Below, piece after piece: positions 42,803 through 51,691 of a DNA stretch of 64,000 nucleotides; the first letter of the stretch is position 1; the number at the start of each line of letters is the position of its first letter. Origin of the DNA: Pseudomonas sp. S09G 359 (GTDB taxonomy: Bacteria > Pseudomonadota > Gammaproteobacteria > Pseudomonadales > Pseudomonadaceae). The translations under genes were made by a program, and so were the position numbers. Location: assembly GCF_002843605.1 (NCBI RefSeq), contig NZ_CP025263.1, positions 4,679,501-4,743,500 on the forward strand, written 5' to 3'. The notes beneath the pieces are model-generated. The model made no database searches. It was given only the letters and a program-made list of their open reading frames with translations, and had not been told where the DNA came from.

Positions 42803-43348
42803 CTAGCCACGCATCTGCCAGAGGATGAAATCGACTTTCTTGAGATCCGTCAGCGCGTGGTGTTCCGGTACCAATTTGTTGAACTGCTCTACCCAACTCA
42901 CACCTTCATCAGACGGCAGGAAGCTCTGGTACCAATTTTCGATGTCGGCGTAACGGAGCTTGGCGTCCTGAATCTTCGTGCGAGAGGTGTAGGAAGGCGC
43001 CACCTGGTTGGTGTTGGACAACACAAATTTGTCCCATACCGGCTTCTCAGGGTTTAGCGTCGCCACGCATTTACTGGAAAAGGACGGCTCATAGCGGCCA
43101 GTGCTTTCGTGTATACGGTCGAGTACCTCACCGAAGGTGGGCGTCGACCCTTTCAGCTCCTGCATAAGGCTGTAATAGGCGCTGTACCAGGCCGGCTGGC
43201 GGCGCTGGACGCGATAGAAGCCGTTATAGGCGCGCTGGAACGCAGCATCGGTCGAGACATTGACCTTGCCCACTTGGTCCATCAGTGCCAGATATTTTTG
43301 GATGCCTGGCTTGGCCTTGATAATGGCGGACGTCACATCTTTAACCAT
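42803..43348 (-). CDS. Unknown protein, second gene of the WYL-linked module
   Basis: A 181-aa soluble helical protein with AAGGA before ATG 43348. The segment SFSSKCVATLNPEKPVWDKFV and the end LKKVDFILWQMRG resemble small helix-hairpin-helix/OGG-fold proteins related to DNA glycosylases, but I see no certain catalytic Lys/Asp pair, so this is tentative. It lies 49 bp after the first gene of the module (43398-43838), same strand, and is presumably co-expressed under the divergent WYL regulator. Confidence 0.6.
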   Translation of the reverse strand: MVKDVTSAIIKAKPGIQKYLALMDQVGKVNVSTDAAFQRAYNGFYRVQRRQPAWYSAYYSLMQELKGSTPTFGEVLDRIHESTGRYEPSFSSKCVATLNPEKPVWDKFVLSNTNQVAPSYTSRTKIQDAKLRYADIENWYQSFLPSDEGVSWVEQFNKLVPEHHALTDLKKVDFILWQMRG

Positions 43349-43397
43349 GGAACCTACTTCCTTTCAGTGGGGGGACAAAATACGGGTTGATTGTAAT

Positions 43398-43838
43398 TTA
43401 TTGATTCTTGAAGGCTTTGCGTAAGCGTGCGCTTGCGATCATCTCATCGAGTTGGCTGATCATTGCATCCACGTCGATCTCTTTGAATTCTTCACACGAC
43501 GCGGCGATGATCCGTTCGGCAAACTGGGGGCTGTACTCCAAAGCAATGAACCCCGGCGCCGCCGTATCGATTGCGGTGTACATCCACTGGCCTTCAACCT
43601 CATGCCCACACAGATGGCCCGCTTCCTGTAGCCCCAAGATAATCGACTGAAACTCAGCCTCACTCAGGTACGTCGCTTCTTGCATGACGTACCGGCGCAA
43701 GTCGGCAGCACCAAGGCCGCCGACAGCGCTCTGAACGATCAATGCTTTCACTTGCTCGATGTCTTTCACCACGATGCCCTCCTCATCCGCCGCCCCGCAA
43801 TTCGGGTCAGGCGTGATTACCTTGCCAATGAAGAACAT
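43398..43838 (-). CDS. Unknown protein with winged-helix-like domain, first gene of the WYL-linked module
   Basis: I start at ATG 43838 (MFFIGKVITPDPN), giving 146 aa. A longer frame to 44132 is antisense to the WYL gene and rejected. The middle (DLRRYVMQEATYLSEAEFQSIILGLQEAGHLCG split about residues 44-76) followed by EVEGQWMYTAI looks like a winged helix with its wing. The C-terminus is a charged helix. The start has only a weak ribosome site, so translation may be leaderless or regulated. The operator palindrome lies 15 bp upstream. Confidence 0.6.
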   Translation of the reverse strand: MFFIGKVITPDPNCGAADEEGIVVKDIEQVKALIVQSAVGGLGAADLRRYVMQEATYLSEAEFQSIILGLQEAGHLCGHEVEGQWMYTAIDTAAPGFIALEYSPQFAERIIAASCEEFKEIDVDAMISQLDEMIASARLRKAFKNQ

Positions 43839-43852
43839 CCTGAATTCAAATA

Positions 43853-43869
43853 GGGACACTTCCTGTCCC
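43853..43869. promoter_or_regulatory. Palindromic operator between WYL regulator and its target operon
   Basis: GGGACA-CTTCC-TGTCCC is a perfect 6-bp inverted repeat in the middle of the 42-bp space between the divergent start codons (43838 and 43881). WYL-domain regulators of the BrxR/CapW kind bind inverted repeats of this sort in defence-island promoters. Binding here would block both promoters. Confidence 0.65.
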
Positions 43870-43880
43870 GAACTAAAAAA

Positions 43881-44957
43881 ATGATTGATCGAGCTCATCG
43901 CCGTGATTACGTACGCCAAATTCTTCGCGGCGCCGCCGCACCGCTCTCCACCACCGACATCCACAAAAAGCTGGTCGTCTGGGTTGATCGTCATGGTGAT
44001 GCCGGTGATGTCCATGATAAGAAAACCACCCTCAGGGACTTGGAGCTGCTCAAAAAACTCAAGTACGTTGATAGCGACGCCAGTAAGGCAGACAAAAGAC
44101 TGCTGCTCTGGAAAGCGGTGGGTCGAAGCCACTCGTTGGTACTTTCACCCACCGACGCCATGTCACTGACGGCGGTCTTCCAGCACGCTGAGCGGTTTGG
44201 CCTGCAATTAGCCACCGATGAGCTCAAGGGGCTGCGGGAGTATGCGGAGTTGGTGATGCAGGACGGCGCAGAACGTAAGCTGGACTACACCAAGCGTTTG
44301 ACTTCCGGCACCCGATTTACGCTATTGCAGCCAGGTCAGTACAACCCCGAACATCTCAAACAGGTACAGAGCGCCATTCTCGACGGCGCCCCATTGGAAG
44401 TCGGGTATCGGCCGCGAGATGCAGGAGGCGTTGAATGCACTTACCAACTCACGCCATTGGGGCTTTCCTATCAGGACTCCAATATTTATCTTTCCGCCTA
44501 CATCGTCGAAGAAGACTGGCCGGGTGAAGCGCCCGACCCCGGTCTGCCGCGCGGCAAGTACAGCAGCAACGGGCCGAATAAACTCTGTGCACTTATGCTG
44601 CATCGAATCACCCAAGTGGGGCCCGGCAAGCGCAACCCCATTGAGCCGGAAGGCTACGACATCCACTCGGATGAGGCACAAAAAGACTTGGTGAGCATTC
44701 ACTCGCCCCCGCAGTTAACGCGCCTGCGCCTGAGTGACAACCTGTACAACCGGCTTTCAGAAAACCCTCTCGATATAAACCAGACGCTGGCTCCCTATGG
44801 GGACAGTTGGTTGCTGACCTGTGAAATCCGTGACACGCAGGGCCTGCGCCTGTTTTTAATGGCAAACGCTGCGGATATTGAGGTGCTGGAGCCGCAAGCC
44901 CTCAGGGATCATGTCCACAAGTTGCTTAGCGCGGCGGTGAAAAACTACGGAACTTGA
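43881..44957 (+). CDS. WYL-domain transcriptional regulator
   Basis: A 358-aa regulator. The N-terminal winged helix is DYVRQILRGAAAPLSTTDI followed by KKTTLRDLELLKKLKYV. The WYL domain is at about 165-215 (LEVGYRPRDAGGVECTYQL, then PLGLSYQDSNIYLSAY), and the C-terminal WCX extension ends ADIEVLEPQALRDHVHKLL. WYL domains sense nucleic-acid or nucleotide ligands, and such regulators often control phage-defence or DNA-damage genes. It is divergent from the two-gene unit at 42803-43838. No clear Shine-Dalgarno precedes ATG 43881, in keeping with a short or leaderless transcript. Confidence 0.85.
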   Translation: MIDRAHRRDYVRQILRGAAAPLSTTDIHKKLVVWVDRHGDAGDVHDKKTTLRDLELLKKLKYVDSDASKADKRLLLWKAVGRSHSLVLSPTDAMSLTAVFQHAERFGLQLATDELKGLREYAELVMQDGAERKLDYTKRLTSGTRFTLLQPGQYNPEHLKQVQSAILDGAPLEVGYRPRDAGGVECTYQLTPLGLSYQDSNIYLSAYIVEEDWPGEAPDPGLPRGKYSSNGPNKLCALMLHRITQVGPGKRNPIEPEGYDIHSDEAQKDLVSIHSPPQLTRLRLSDNLYNRLSENPLDINQTLAPYGDSWLLTCEIRDTQGLRLFLMANAADIEVLEPQALRDHVHKLLSAAVKNYGT

Positions 44958-45054
44958 ACGGCAGAGCTTGCTTTGATCTCAGCCTGCGCAGGGGATGTTC
45001 AGGCGCCAGATTTCAGGTAATCATGCGCCACCCAAATCAAGGACGATAACAACA

Positions 45055-46098
45055 ATGAAAACCGCTCTCCGCGCCCTGTTCCTGCTCTGCCTGACCTCCC
45101 CCGCCTTCGCCGCCGAAAGCCCCATCGGCTTCCAGACCACCACCCTGCTCGACGCGAAAAACCACCGCCCGCTGGAACTGACCGTCTGGTACCCCGCCGC
45201 CGCCATCACCACCAAGCCCGAGCTGATCGCCGACAACGCGGTGTTCACCGGCGCCCTCGCCGTGCGCAATGCGCCGGCGGCCAGTGGCGAGCATCCGCTG
45301 GTGGTGCTGTCCCACGGTTACGGCGGCAATTGGGGTAAGCAGGCGTGGCTGGCCAGTGCGTTGGCGCATCAAGGTTTTATCGTGGCGGCGGTCAACCACC
45401 CCGGCACCACCACCCAGGACCGCAGCCCGCCAGCCGCCGCACAGTTATGGCAACGCCCGGCGGACCTGAGCCGCGCTATTGATGCAGTGCTCGCGCAGCC
45501 CAAGCAATTTGGCGCGGTGGCAAGCCAGCGGATTGCTGCGATAGGTCACTCCCTCGGCGGCTGGACCGTGCTGGAAATCGGCGGCGCGCGCTTCGACCCG
45601 GACCACTTCGCCCAGGACTGCAACGTGCACCCCAAACTGGGCGGTTGCATCGGTTACCACGAGATGAACCCCGCGGCCACCCCCGAGGGTAAGGCCAAGC
45701 TGGCCGGGGATTTGAGCGACAAACGCGTCACCGCCATTGTGGCGTTGGACCTGGGCCTGTCGCGCGGCTTCACCGACGCCAGCCTGGCCGCGCTGCCGGT
45801 GCCGGCGCTGGTGATTGCAGGCGGTGTGAAGACCGAGGATATGGACCCTGAATTGGAATCCGCCAATATGGTCAAGCGCATGCCAAAGGCTTCCACGCAG
45901 TACGTGGAGATCAGCGACGCGACCCACTTCAGCTTTATGTCGATCTGCAAGCCAGGGGCGATAGCCTTGATAGAAGAGAGTTCGCCGGGGGATGGCATGA
46001 TTTGCCGGGACGGTGAAGGTGCGCGGCCACGGGCAGAGATTCAGCAGCAGATCGTAGGGTTGATCACTGAGTTTCTGGGGCAAACCGTTCGCGATTAA
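45055..46098 (+). CDS. Secreted alpha/beta hydrolase (dienelactone hydrolase-like)
   Basis: ATG 45055 (AAGGACG upstream) gives 347 aa with a signal peptide (LRALFLLCLTSPAFA, cleavage after AFA). The hydrolase core shows HPLVVLSHGYGGNWGK for the oxyanion region, the nucleophile elbow AAIGHSLGGWTVLE (Ser in GHSLG), and a late His in ISDATHFSFMS. Cysteines CNVHPKLGGC and CKPG...MICRDG suggest disulfides in the periplasm. The family includes periplasmic esterases and PAF-acetylhydrolase-like enzymes. Substrate unknown. Confidence 0.85.
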   Translation: MKTALRALFLLCLTSPAFAAESPIGFQTTTLLDAKNHRPLELTVWYPAAAITTKPELIADNAVFTGALAVRNAPAASGEHPLVVLSHGYGGNWGKQAWLASALAHQGFIVAAVNHPGTTTQDRSPPAAAQLWQRPADLSRAIDAVLAQPKQFGAVASQRIAAIGHSLGGWTVLEIGGARFDPDHFAQDCNVHPKLGGCIGYHEMNPAATPEGKAKLAGDLSDKRVTAIVALDLGLSRGFTDASLAALPVPALVIAGGVKTEDMDPELESANMVKRMPKASTQYVEISDATHFSFMSICKPGAIALIEESSPGDGMICRDGEGARPRAEIQQQIVGLITEFLGQTVRD

Positions 46099-46136
46099 AA
46101 AAGTGGCCCGGCCGCCTCACAGCGCCGGGCCTTTTC
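46096..46136. terminator. Bidirectional intrinsic terminator
   Basis: GGCCCGGC (46105-46112) pairs with GCCGGGCC (46124-46131), flanked by AAAAAA on the left and TTTT on the right. It therefore works for the hydrolase gene on the plus strand and cynS on the minus strand, which converge here. Confidence 0.85.
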
Positions 46137-46145
46137 ACAGCTCAT

Positions 46146-46616
46146 TCAGAACGGCTTGGTCGGCAAATACTTGCCATCCAGGGTAATCACCGCACGCGAG
46201 CCGCCATCCGGGTCCTCAACCTTTTTGATATCCAGCTTGAAGTTGATCGCGCTGATGATGCCGTCACCAAACTTCTCGTGCACCAGGGCTTTGAGCGTGG
46301 TGCCGTACACCTGCAGCATTTCGTAGAAACGGTAGATCGTCGGGTCGGTCGGCACGCCGTTGCCGAGGCTGCCGCGCAGCGGGATGGTTTGCAGCAGGGC
46401 CACGGCGTCGGCGTCGAGGCCGAGGGTGTCGGCGACGGTTTGGGCGGCGTTGGCCGGCAGTGGGTGTTGGCCCAGCAACGCGGCAGTGACGAAGGCTTCG
46501 GACAGGCCGGTGCCTTCGGTGATCTGCGCGAAGGACAGGTCTTTGCGGGCCTTGGCCAACAGGATAATGTCGGTCAGGGCAAGGCGAGTGGTCTGGCTGA
46601 TTTGAGACTGGATCAT
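46146..46616 (-). CDS. cynS: Cyanate hydratase (cyanase)
   Basis: A 156-aa protein matching bacterial cyanase from end to end. The N-terminal helix-turn-helix-like domain is about 1-85. The catalytic triad is visible: Arg and Glu in [12 protein letters not shown], Ser in [11 protein letters not shown]. The enzyme (a homodecamer in this family) converts cyanate and bicarbonate to carbamate, which yields ammonia and CO2. It is downstream of the carbonic anhydrase gene on the same strand, with a REPIN in the 234-bp gap. Confidence 0.97.
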   Translation of the reverse strand: MIQSQISQTTRLALTDIILLAKARKDLSFAQITEGTGLSEAFVTAALLGQHPLPANAAQTVADTLGLDADAVALLQTIPLRGSLGNGVPTDPTIYRFYEMLQVYGTTLKALVHEKFGDGIISAINFKLDIKKVEDPDGGSRAVITLDGKYLPTKPF

Positions 46617-46677
46617 GGGGTTATCTCCGTGGGTAAAAATAGGCGTAACACAGGTTTAAAAGCACACACTGTCCCTC

Positions 46678-46808
46678 GTGGCGAGCGGGCTTGCCCGCGT
46701 TGGGGTGCGCAGCGGCCCCTCTAAAGGCACTGCGGTTTTTCCTGAAGTAGCTCAGCGTCTGGTTCTGGGGCCGCTGCGCTGCCCAACGCGGGTAAGCCCG
46801 CTCGCCAC
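46678..46808. repeat. REPIN between cynT and cynS
   Basis: Inverted pair of GTGGCGAGCGGGCTTGCCCGCG REPs with GTTGGGGTGCGCAGCGGCC/GGGCCGCTGCGCTGCCC inside. It lies within what is normally a compact cynTS operon and may affect relative expression of the two genes by processing or partial termination. Confidence 0.88.
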
Positions 46809-46850
46809 AAGGGCGATTTGCGTTGTTCTTTGATTCGGGCGGGTGGGGTT

Positions 46851-47486
46851 TTAAACGGCGCGTACTGTCGGGTTTGCGGCCAGGGACACGAATTTGCCGG
46901 TGTGGCCATCGAACGCTTCGATACAGCCACTTTCGATGTCATACACCCAGCCATGCAGCGCCACGCGTTGCTCTTCGAGGGCGAGGCGTACCGAGGGGTG
47001 GGTCTGGATATTGGCCAACTGCGCGATGACGTTTTCGCGCACCATCGACGCCACCTTGGCCTGCGGGCTCGAATGCTGGCGGGCTTCGTTGACCACGCGG
47101 CCGGAGTCGGCGTAACGCAACCAGCCGGCCACGGCGGGCATGTGATCCAGGCATTTGCAGGTGGCGATGGCGGTCATGGCGCCGCAATCGGAGTGCCCGC
47201 AGATGACGATGTCGCTGACCTGCAAGGCCGCCACCGCATACTCCACCGAGGCCGAAACACCGCCCGGCTCAGGGCCGTAGGACGGCACGATGTTGCCGGC
47301 GTTGCGGATCACAAACAGGTCGCCTGGCTCACGCTGCGTAACCAGTTCCGGCACCAGCCGGCTGTCGGAGCAGGAGATGAACAGCGCCCGTGGGCTCTGC
47401 TGGTTGGCCAGGTCTTTGAACAGGCTGGCGCGCTCAGGAAAGGCGTTGCGCTGAAACTTGAGAAAACCGTCGATGATGTCTTGCAT
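46851..47486 (-). CDS. cynT: Beta-carbonic anhydrase of the cyanate operon
   Basis: From ATG 47486 (AAGGAG upstream) the product is 211 aa. Zinc ligands are Cys/Asp/Arg in [14 protein letters not shown] and His/Cys in [28 protein letters not shown] is also typical of the beta class. It supplies bicarbonate to cyanase and prevents its depletion. It is divergent from cynR. Confidence 0.95.
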   Translation of the reverse strand: MQDIIDGFLKFQRNAFPERASLFKDLANQQSPRALFISCSDSRLVPELVTQREPGDLFVIRNAGNIVPSYGPEPGGVSASVEYAVAALQVSDIVICGHSDCGAMTAIATCKCLDHMPAVAGWLRYADSGRVVNEARQHSSPQAKVASMVRENVIAQLANIQTHPSVRLALEEQRVALHGWVYDIESGCIEAFDGHTGKFVSLAANPTVRAV

Positions 47487-47537
47487 GGGCTGGCTCCTTT
47501 GAATCGCGAGGCGATGGAACAAAGGTTACGCAGCGCA

Positions 47538-47579
47538 CTTGATAAGGTAAAAGTCTGATATATGATCAAGTACATCAGA
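47538..47579. promoter_or_regulatory. CynR-type operator region
   Basis: The divergent cynT/cynR region carries two interlocking inverted repeats: CTTGAT (47538-47543) with ATCAAG (47565-47570), and TCTGAT (47554-47559) with ATCAGA (47574-47579). The inner TGATATATGATCA fits the T-N11-A LysR box. The cynR start is only 8 bp beyond. Confidence 0.65.
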
Positions 47580-47586
47580 TAATCTT

Positions 47587-48486
47587 ATGGCTACCGACAT
47601 GCTTGCCCGACATATCCAGTACTTCCTCGCCGTTGCGCAACACCAGGGTTTCACCAAGGCGGCGGCGGCCTTGCATGTGTCGCAGCCGGCGCTGTCGCAG
47701 CAAGTGCGGCAACTGGAAGAGAGCCTGGGCGCGCAGCTGTTCGATCGCTCCGGCCGCAAGACCTGCCTGACCGATGCCGGCGAGGTTTACCTACGCTATG
47801 CACTGCGAGCTGCGCAGGAATTGCAGGAAGGTAAACGTGCGATTCATGACGTGGCGGATTTGAGCCGCGGCGCCTTACGCATTGCCGTCACGCCGACCTT
47901 CACCACGTACCTGATCGGGCCGCTGGTCGAAGCGTTTCATCAGCGCTATCCGAACATCACGCTGAACGTGCGTGAAGTCGCCCAGGAACAGATGGAGCAG
48001 CAACTGCTGGCCGACGAACTGGACGTGGGCATCGCGTTTGACCAGGCCCACGCCCAGGACATCGACGCCGCGCCGCTGCTGGTGGAAACCCTCGCGCTGG
48101 TGGTCGGCACGCAGCACCCGCTGGCGCGGGAACAGGCCATCGGGCTGCAGGCGCTGAATGCCGAGTCGCTGATTCTGCTGAGCAGCGAGTTCGCCACCCG
48201 CGAGCAGATCGACCGCTACTGCAACCAGCACGCCATCCGCCCGCGCGTGGTGATGGAGGCCAATGTGATCGGCGCGCTGCTTGAGGTGGTGCGCAGGACG
48301 CGCTTGTCGACGCTGCTGCCCGCCGCCATCGCGCAGGCACACCCGGAGTTGGTGGCGATTGAGCTGGGGCCACAGCGCTTGCAGCGCACGGCGGTGTTGA
48401 TGCGGCGCCAAGGGGCTTACCAGTCGGCGGCGGCGCGGGTGTTTATTGAGGTGGCCAGGGAAGTCGGCGCAACGTTTGGCGCATGA
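47587..48486 (+). CDS. cynR: LysR-family regulator CynR
   Basis: A 299-aa LysR protein. The winged helix is [19 protein letters not shown] then [17 protein letters not shown] at about residues 10-50. The effector domain begins [21 protein letters not shown]. Its position divergent from cynT-cynS, and its sequence, fit CynR, which activates the operon in the presence of cyanate and represses its own gene. Confidence 0.92.
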   Translation: MATDMLARHIQYFLAVAQHQGFTKAAAALHVSQPALSQQVRQLEESLGAQLFDRSGRKTCLTDAGEVYLRYALRAAQELQEGKRAIHDVADLSRGALRIAVTPTFTTYLIGPLVEAFHQRYPNITLNVREVAQEQMEQQLLADELDVGIAFDQAHAQDIDAAPLLVETLALVVGTQHPLAREQAIGLQALNAESLILLSSEFATREQIDRYCNQHAIRPRVVMEANVIGALLEVVRRTRLSTLLPAAIAQAHPELVAIELGPQRLQRTAVLMRRQGAYQSAAARVFIEVAREVGATFGA

Positions 48487-48628
48487 CCTGGGCGTCACAT
48501 CGATAGCACTGATGATTACTATCGAATCGCTCGCCTATAGCGTCTGCAAAACCGCTTCCTATAATCGCCTCCCCTTTCTTCCTTGCTGCCTGGCTGTTTC
48601 AGGCGGCATTCCTCGTGGAATCCAACAC

Positions 48629-49855
48629 ATGCCAAGTGTCAGCCAGGCCTCCAGCGGCCGCCCTGAACATAATCAACAAAGCGTCAAACAGCAGTGGTTG
48701 GCGATCCTTTCGGTGGCCGTGGGTGCCTTCGCCCTGGTGACCAGCGAATTCCTGCCGGTGGGCGTGCTCAACGACGTCGCCAGCGACCTCGGCATCAGCG
48801 CCGGCCACGCCGGGCTGATGGTGACCCTGCCCGGCATCATGGCCGCCCTCGCCGCCCCGTTGCTGTCGGTGTTCATTGGTGCCATGGACCGTCGTTACCT
48901 GCTGATCGGCCTGACGCTGATCATGATCATCGCCAACGCCGTGGTGGCCTACGCCAGCGACTTCAACCTGTTGTTGTTCGGGCGCGTATTGCTCGGCATC
49001 AGCATCGGCGGTTTCTGGGCCACGGCCATTGCCCTCAGCGGGCGCCTTGCGCCAAAGGGGGTGGGCGTCGCGAAGGCCACCTCGATCATCATGATGGGCG
49101 TGACCCTGGCCACCGTACTCGGCGTGCCCGTCGGCACCTGGCTCAGTGGTTTGATGGGCTGGCGCATGACCTTCCTGGTCACCGCGCTGGTGGGCGTGCC
49201 GGTGCTGCTGGCCCAGGTGTTCCTGTTGCCGCAGCTCAAGCCGGAAAAGGCGATTCGTGTGAGTGACCTGCCGGCGTTGTTTATCAACCCACAGGCGCGG
49301 GTCGGTTTGATCGCGGTGTTGCTGATCGGCCTCGCGCACTTTGCGGCCTACACCTATGTCGCGCCGTTCTTCAAAAACAGTTCCGGTTTCGACGGCCCGA
49401 CCATTGGCTCGCTGCTGTTGCTGTATGGCGTGGCCGGGGTGATGGGCAACGTGTTTGCCGGTTTCGCCGCCAACCGCAGCGTGCGTCACACCCTGCTGCT
49501 GGTGGCCTTGATGATCGGCACCAGCACCGCGCTGTTCCCGCACTTCGCCACCGGCATGAGCGGCGCGGCGATGCTGATCGCACTCTGGGGCTTCGCCTTC
49601 GGCGCGTTCCCGGCCTGCGCCAGCATCTGGATGTTTGTGGTGGCGCCCAAGGATGTCGAACGCGGCATGCCGCTGTTCGTCGCCCTGTTCCAGGTGATCA
49701 TCGCGCTGGGTTCGTTCTTCGGCGGGCAGATCGTCGACCAAATGGGTAGCGCGGTGTTGTTGAGCCTGGCCACGGCCTTGGTGGGCTGCGGGTTTGTGAC
49801 CGTGCTGGTGCTGGGGCGTAATGTCAGCAACAGCTTGGCGGCGCAGCCGGGCTAG
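48629..49855 (+). CDS. MFS efflux transporter (DHA1 family)
   Basis: ATG 48629 gives 408 aa with 12 predicted helices. Family signatures are LVTSEFLPVGVLNDVASDLG in helix 1 and the following loop, FGRVLLGISIGGFWATAIAL in helix 4, and VPVGTWLSGLMGWRMTF before helix 6 (motif C region). It resembles NepI/YdhP-type drug or nucleoside exporters. Substrate not predictable. It follows cynR by 142 bp, with its own likely promoter. Confidence 0.88.
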   Translation: MPSVSQASSGRPEHNQQSVKQQWLAILSVAVGAFALVTSEFLPVGVLNDVASDLGISAGHAGLMVTLPGIMAALAAPLLSVFIGAMDRRYLLIGLTLIMIIANAVVAYASDFNLLLFGRVLLGISIGGFWATAIALSGRLAPKGVGVAKATSIIMMGVTLATVLGVPVGTWLSGLMGWRMTFLVTALVGVPVLLAQVFLLPQLKPEKAIRVSDLPALFINPQARVGLIAVLLIGLAHFAAYTYVAPFFKNSSGFDGPTIGSLLLLYGVAGVMGNVFAGFAANRSVRHTLLLVALMIGTSTALFPHFATGMSGAAMLIALWGFAFGAFPACASIWMFVVAPKDVERGMPLFVALFQVIIALGSFFGGQIVDQMGSAVLLSLATALVGCGFVTVLVLGRNVSNSLAAQPG

Positions 49856-49913
49856 ACCTCTGAGCGGGCGCGAGCTGGTATGATCCGCGCCTGCACTCCC
49901 GAGGTAAAACGAC

Positions 49914-50081
49914 ATGAACCGCCAGAAAAAACTCCAGCAGCTCTTCAAGGCCAAAGCCAAGAAGGCCAGCGCCAAATTGGCGCCGAAAAGCAAAGACAAA
50001 TACATCAGCAAAGCCGACCGCGCCAAGCTCGAAGCCGAGGCTGATCAGGCGTCAACCCACGAGGCCGACACGGCTGGCTGA
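49914..50081 (+). CDS. DUF2986 family small protein
   Basis: A 55-aa very basic and charged protein beginning MNRQKKLQQLFKAKAKKASA and containing KYISKADRAKLEAEA, which matches the short DUF2986 family. ATG 49914 follows GAGG. Function unknown; the lysine-rich composition suggests nucleic-acid or ribosome contact, which is only a guess. Its last 30 bases overlap the 3' end of the GlxA-type regulator gene on the other strand. Confidence 0.8.
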   Translation: MNRQKKLQQLFKAKAKKASAKLAPKSKDKYISKADRAKLEAEADQASTHEADTAG

Positions 50082-51035
50082 AGGCGTCCCCACCTCGTAC
50101 TTGCCCCAGATACGCCGCAGATGTCGCGCCGAACCGAAGCCCGCGCGTTCGGCCACGGTTTCCATATCCAAGGTCGACTCACCGAGTAACTCACGGGCTA
50201 CGGTCAAGCGCAGCTGGTGCAGGTAATCGAGTGGGCTGACGCCGACATGCTCGTGGAACAAGCGCGCCAAGTGACGGCTGCTGGTGCACGCCAGGCTTGC
50301 CATGCGGGTCACGGTCCACGCGTCACAGGGGGCAGCAGCGATGGCGTCCTGCACCCGATGCACCGCCGGATGCAGGTGATTGCGCCCGGTGATCCAGGGC
50401 GACAACTGCGGGTCGGTGCCGCTGCGGCGCATGTACACCACCATATCCCGCGCCACGGCGCAGGCCAGCCGTGGCCCAGCCAGTTCGGCGACCAGGTGCA
50501 GCATCAGGTCGATGCCCGCCGTGACGCCGGCGCTGCAACTGATCGGGCCATCGATAACGTAAAGGCGGTTTTCCAACACCCGGGCCTTGGGCGCCATGGC
50601 CTGCAAGGTCGCGCACAACGCGTGGTGGGTGGTGCACTGGCGGCCATCCAGCAGGCCGGCTCTGGCCGCACTCAAGGCGCCCGCACACACGCACACCAAC
50701 CGCTGGCCCGAGGGCGCGAATACGCTTTGCAGCCATTGCGTCAGCAGCTGGCTGGCCGACTCGAATGCGTGGCGCTGCGCGTGTGTGACCTTCGATGTGG
50801 AGCCCACCAACACCACCAGGGTGCCGGGCGCGAGGGTTGGAGGGAGTGGCGCCAACCCACTCAAAGGCAAGCCGATGGACGTTTGCAGGGAGGCCACCGG
50901 GCTGACGTACTGCAAGTCAAAATCGATCGCGGCCGGGTCCTCGACTTGGGCGGCAAGGCGCAGTACTTCAGCCGGGCCGGCCAGGTCCAGCATCAGCGCG
51001 TTGGGCAACAGCACGAACAGCACCGGCAGGCTCAT
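50052..51035 (-). CDS. GlxA-family AraC-type regulator
   Basis: From ATG 51035 the 327-aa product combines an N-terminal DJ-1/PfpI-like domain (PVLFVLLPNALMLDLAGPAEVLR split about residues 4-26; VCVCAGALSAARAG as the nucleophile-elbow-like turn) with a C-terminal AraC DNA-binding domain (SSRHLARLFHEHVGVSPLDYL and ERAGFGSARHLRRIW). It overlaps the isochorismatase-family gene by 4-6 bases, so the two form an operon. The inducer is unknown. These regulators are often linked to nitrogen or amide metabolism. Confidence 0.9.
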   Translation of the reverse strand: MSLPVLFVLLPNALMLDLAGPAEVLRLAAQVEDPAAIDFDLQYVSPVASLQTSIGLPLSGLAPLPPTLAPGTLVVLVGSTSKVTHAQRHAFESASQLLTQWLQSVFAPSGQRLVCVCAGALSAARAGLLDGRQCTTHHALCATLQAMAPKARVLENRLYVIDGPISCSAGVTAGIDLMLHLVAELAGPRLACAVARDMVVYMRRSGTDPQLSPWITGRNHLHPAVHRVQDAIAAAPCDAWTVTRMASLACTSSRHLARLFHEHVGVSPLDYLHQLRLTVARELLGESTLDMETVAERAGFGSARHLRRIWGKYEVGTPSASRVGLVG

Positions 51036-51039
51036 GGAT

Positions 51040-51582
51040 TCACTCTGCCAATGCCTGGGCAACGCTGACAATGCGGGCAAAGCGCTCTTCCAGCACCAGC
51101 TCCGTACGTTCACGAATCTCGTCCGGGGTGTAGACCCGGCCACTGCGCGCGTGGGTCATGGCAAAGGTCAGCGTTGCCTCACTGACAAAGTCCACACTGA
51201 AGCCGCTGTCCGACGCCTGCCGCGTGGTGGTTTCGCAGCACTGTTCGGTGCGGATGCCGCTGATGATCAGGTGGGTCACGCCCCGCTCGGTGAGCCGGGC
51301 GGCCAGTGGGGTGCCGGCGAAGGCACTGTGGAAGCGCTTGTGAATGACCAGCTCAGGGTTGATCGATAATTCACTCAATGTGCTGACGTTGCCCGATGCC
51401 ATCGAAAAGTGCCCCTGGTCTTCAACATGGAAGACTTGTATCACCGGGATGCCTTGCTGAACACACCCATCGATAAGCGCCTGTTGTTTTTCCAGGTAAG
51501 CCGGCAGGTCATTTTCGGACCAATAGGTTGAATGACGAAATGACTGCTGGGCATCGATGACGATAAGGGCTTTGCGGCGCAT
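51040..51582 (-). CDS. Isochorismatase-family cysteine hydrolase
   Basis: ATG 51582 (AGGAG upstream) gives 180 aa. The catalytic triad is visible: Asp in ALIVIDAQQSF, Lys in ELVIHKRFHSAF and Cys in SGIRTEQCCETTTRQA. Enzymes of this family hydrolyse amides or isochorismate-type ethers (nicotinamidase, biuret hydrolase and others). Its gene lies directly upstream of the GlxA-type regulator and is likely its partner or target. Confidence 0.9.
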   Translation of the reverse strand: MRRKALIVIDAQQSFRHSTYWSENDLPAYLEKQQALIDGCVQQGIPVIQVFHVEDQGHFSMASGNVSTLSELSINPELVIHKRFHSAFAGTPLAARLTERGVTHLIISGIRTEQCCETTTRQASDSGFSVDFVSEATLTFAMTHARSGRVYTPDEIRERTELVLEERFARIVSVAQALAE

Positions 51583-51691
51583 GACAGCTCCTGTGGCTTG
51601 CATCTAACGGGTCGATGCAAGCCATGCTAGGCCGCCGGGCCGTTGCGCAACAGGCCCACGCCGGACCACTTGCGGACGGATTCGGACAGGT

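Noticed and set aside
43839..44132. N-terminal extension of the first WYL-module gene to 44132
   Set aside because: The added residues are antisense to the WYL regulator gene and would span the operator; the ATG at 43838 is more sensible.
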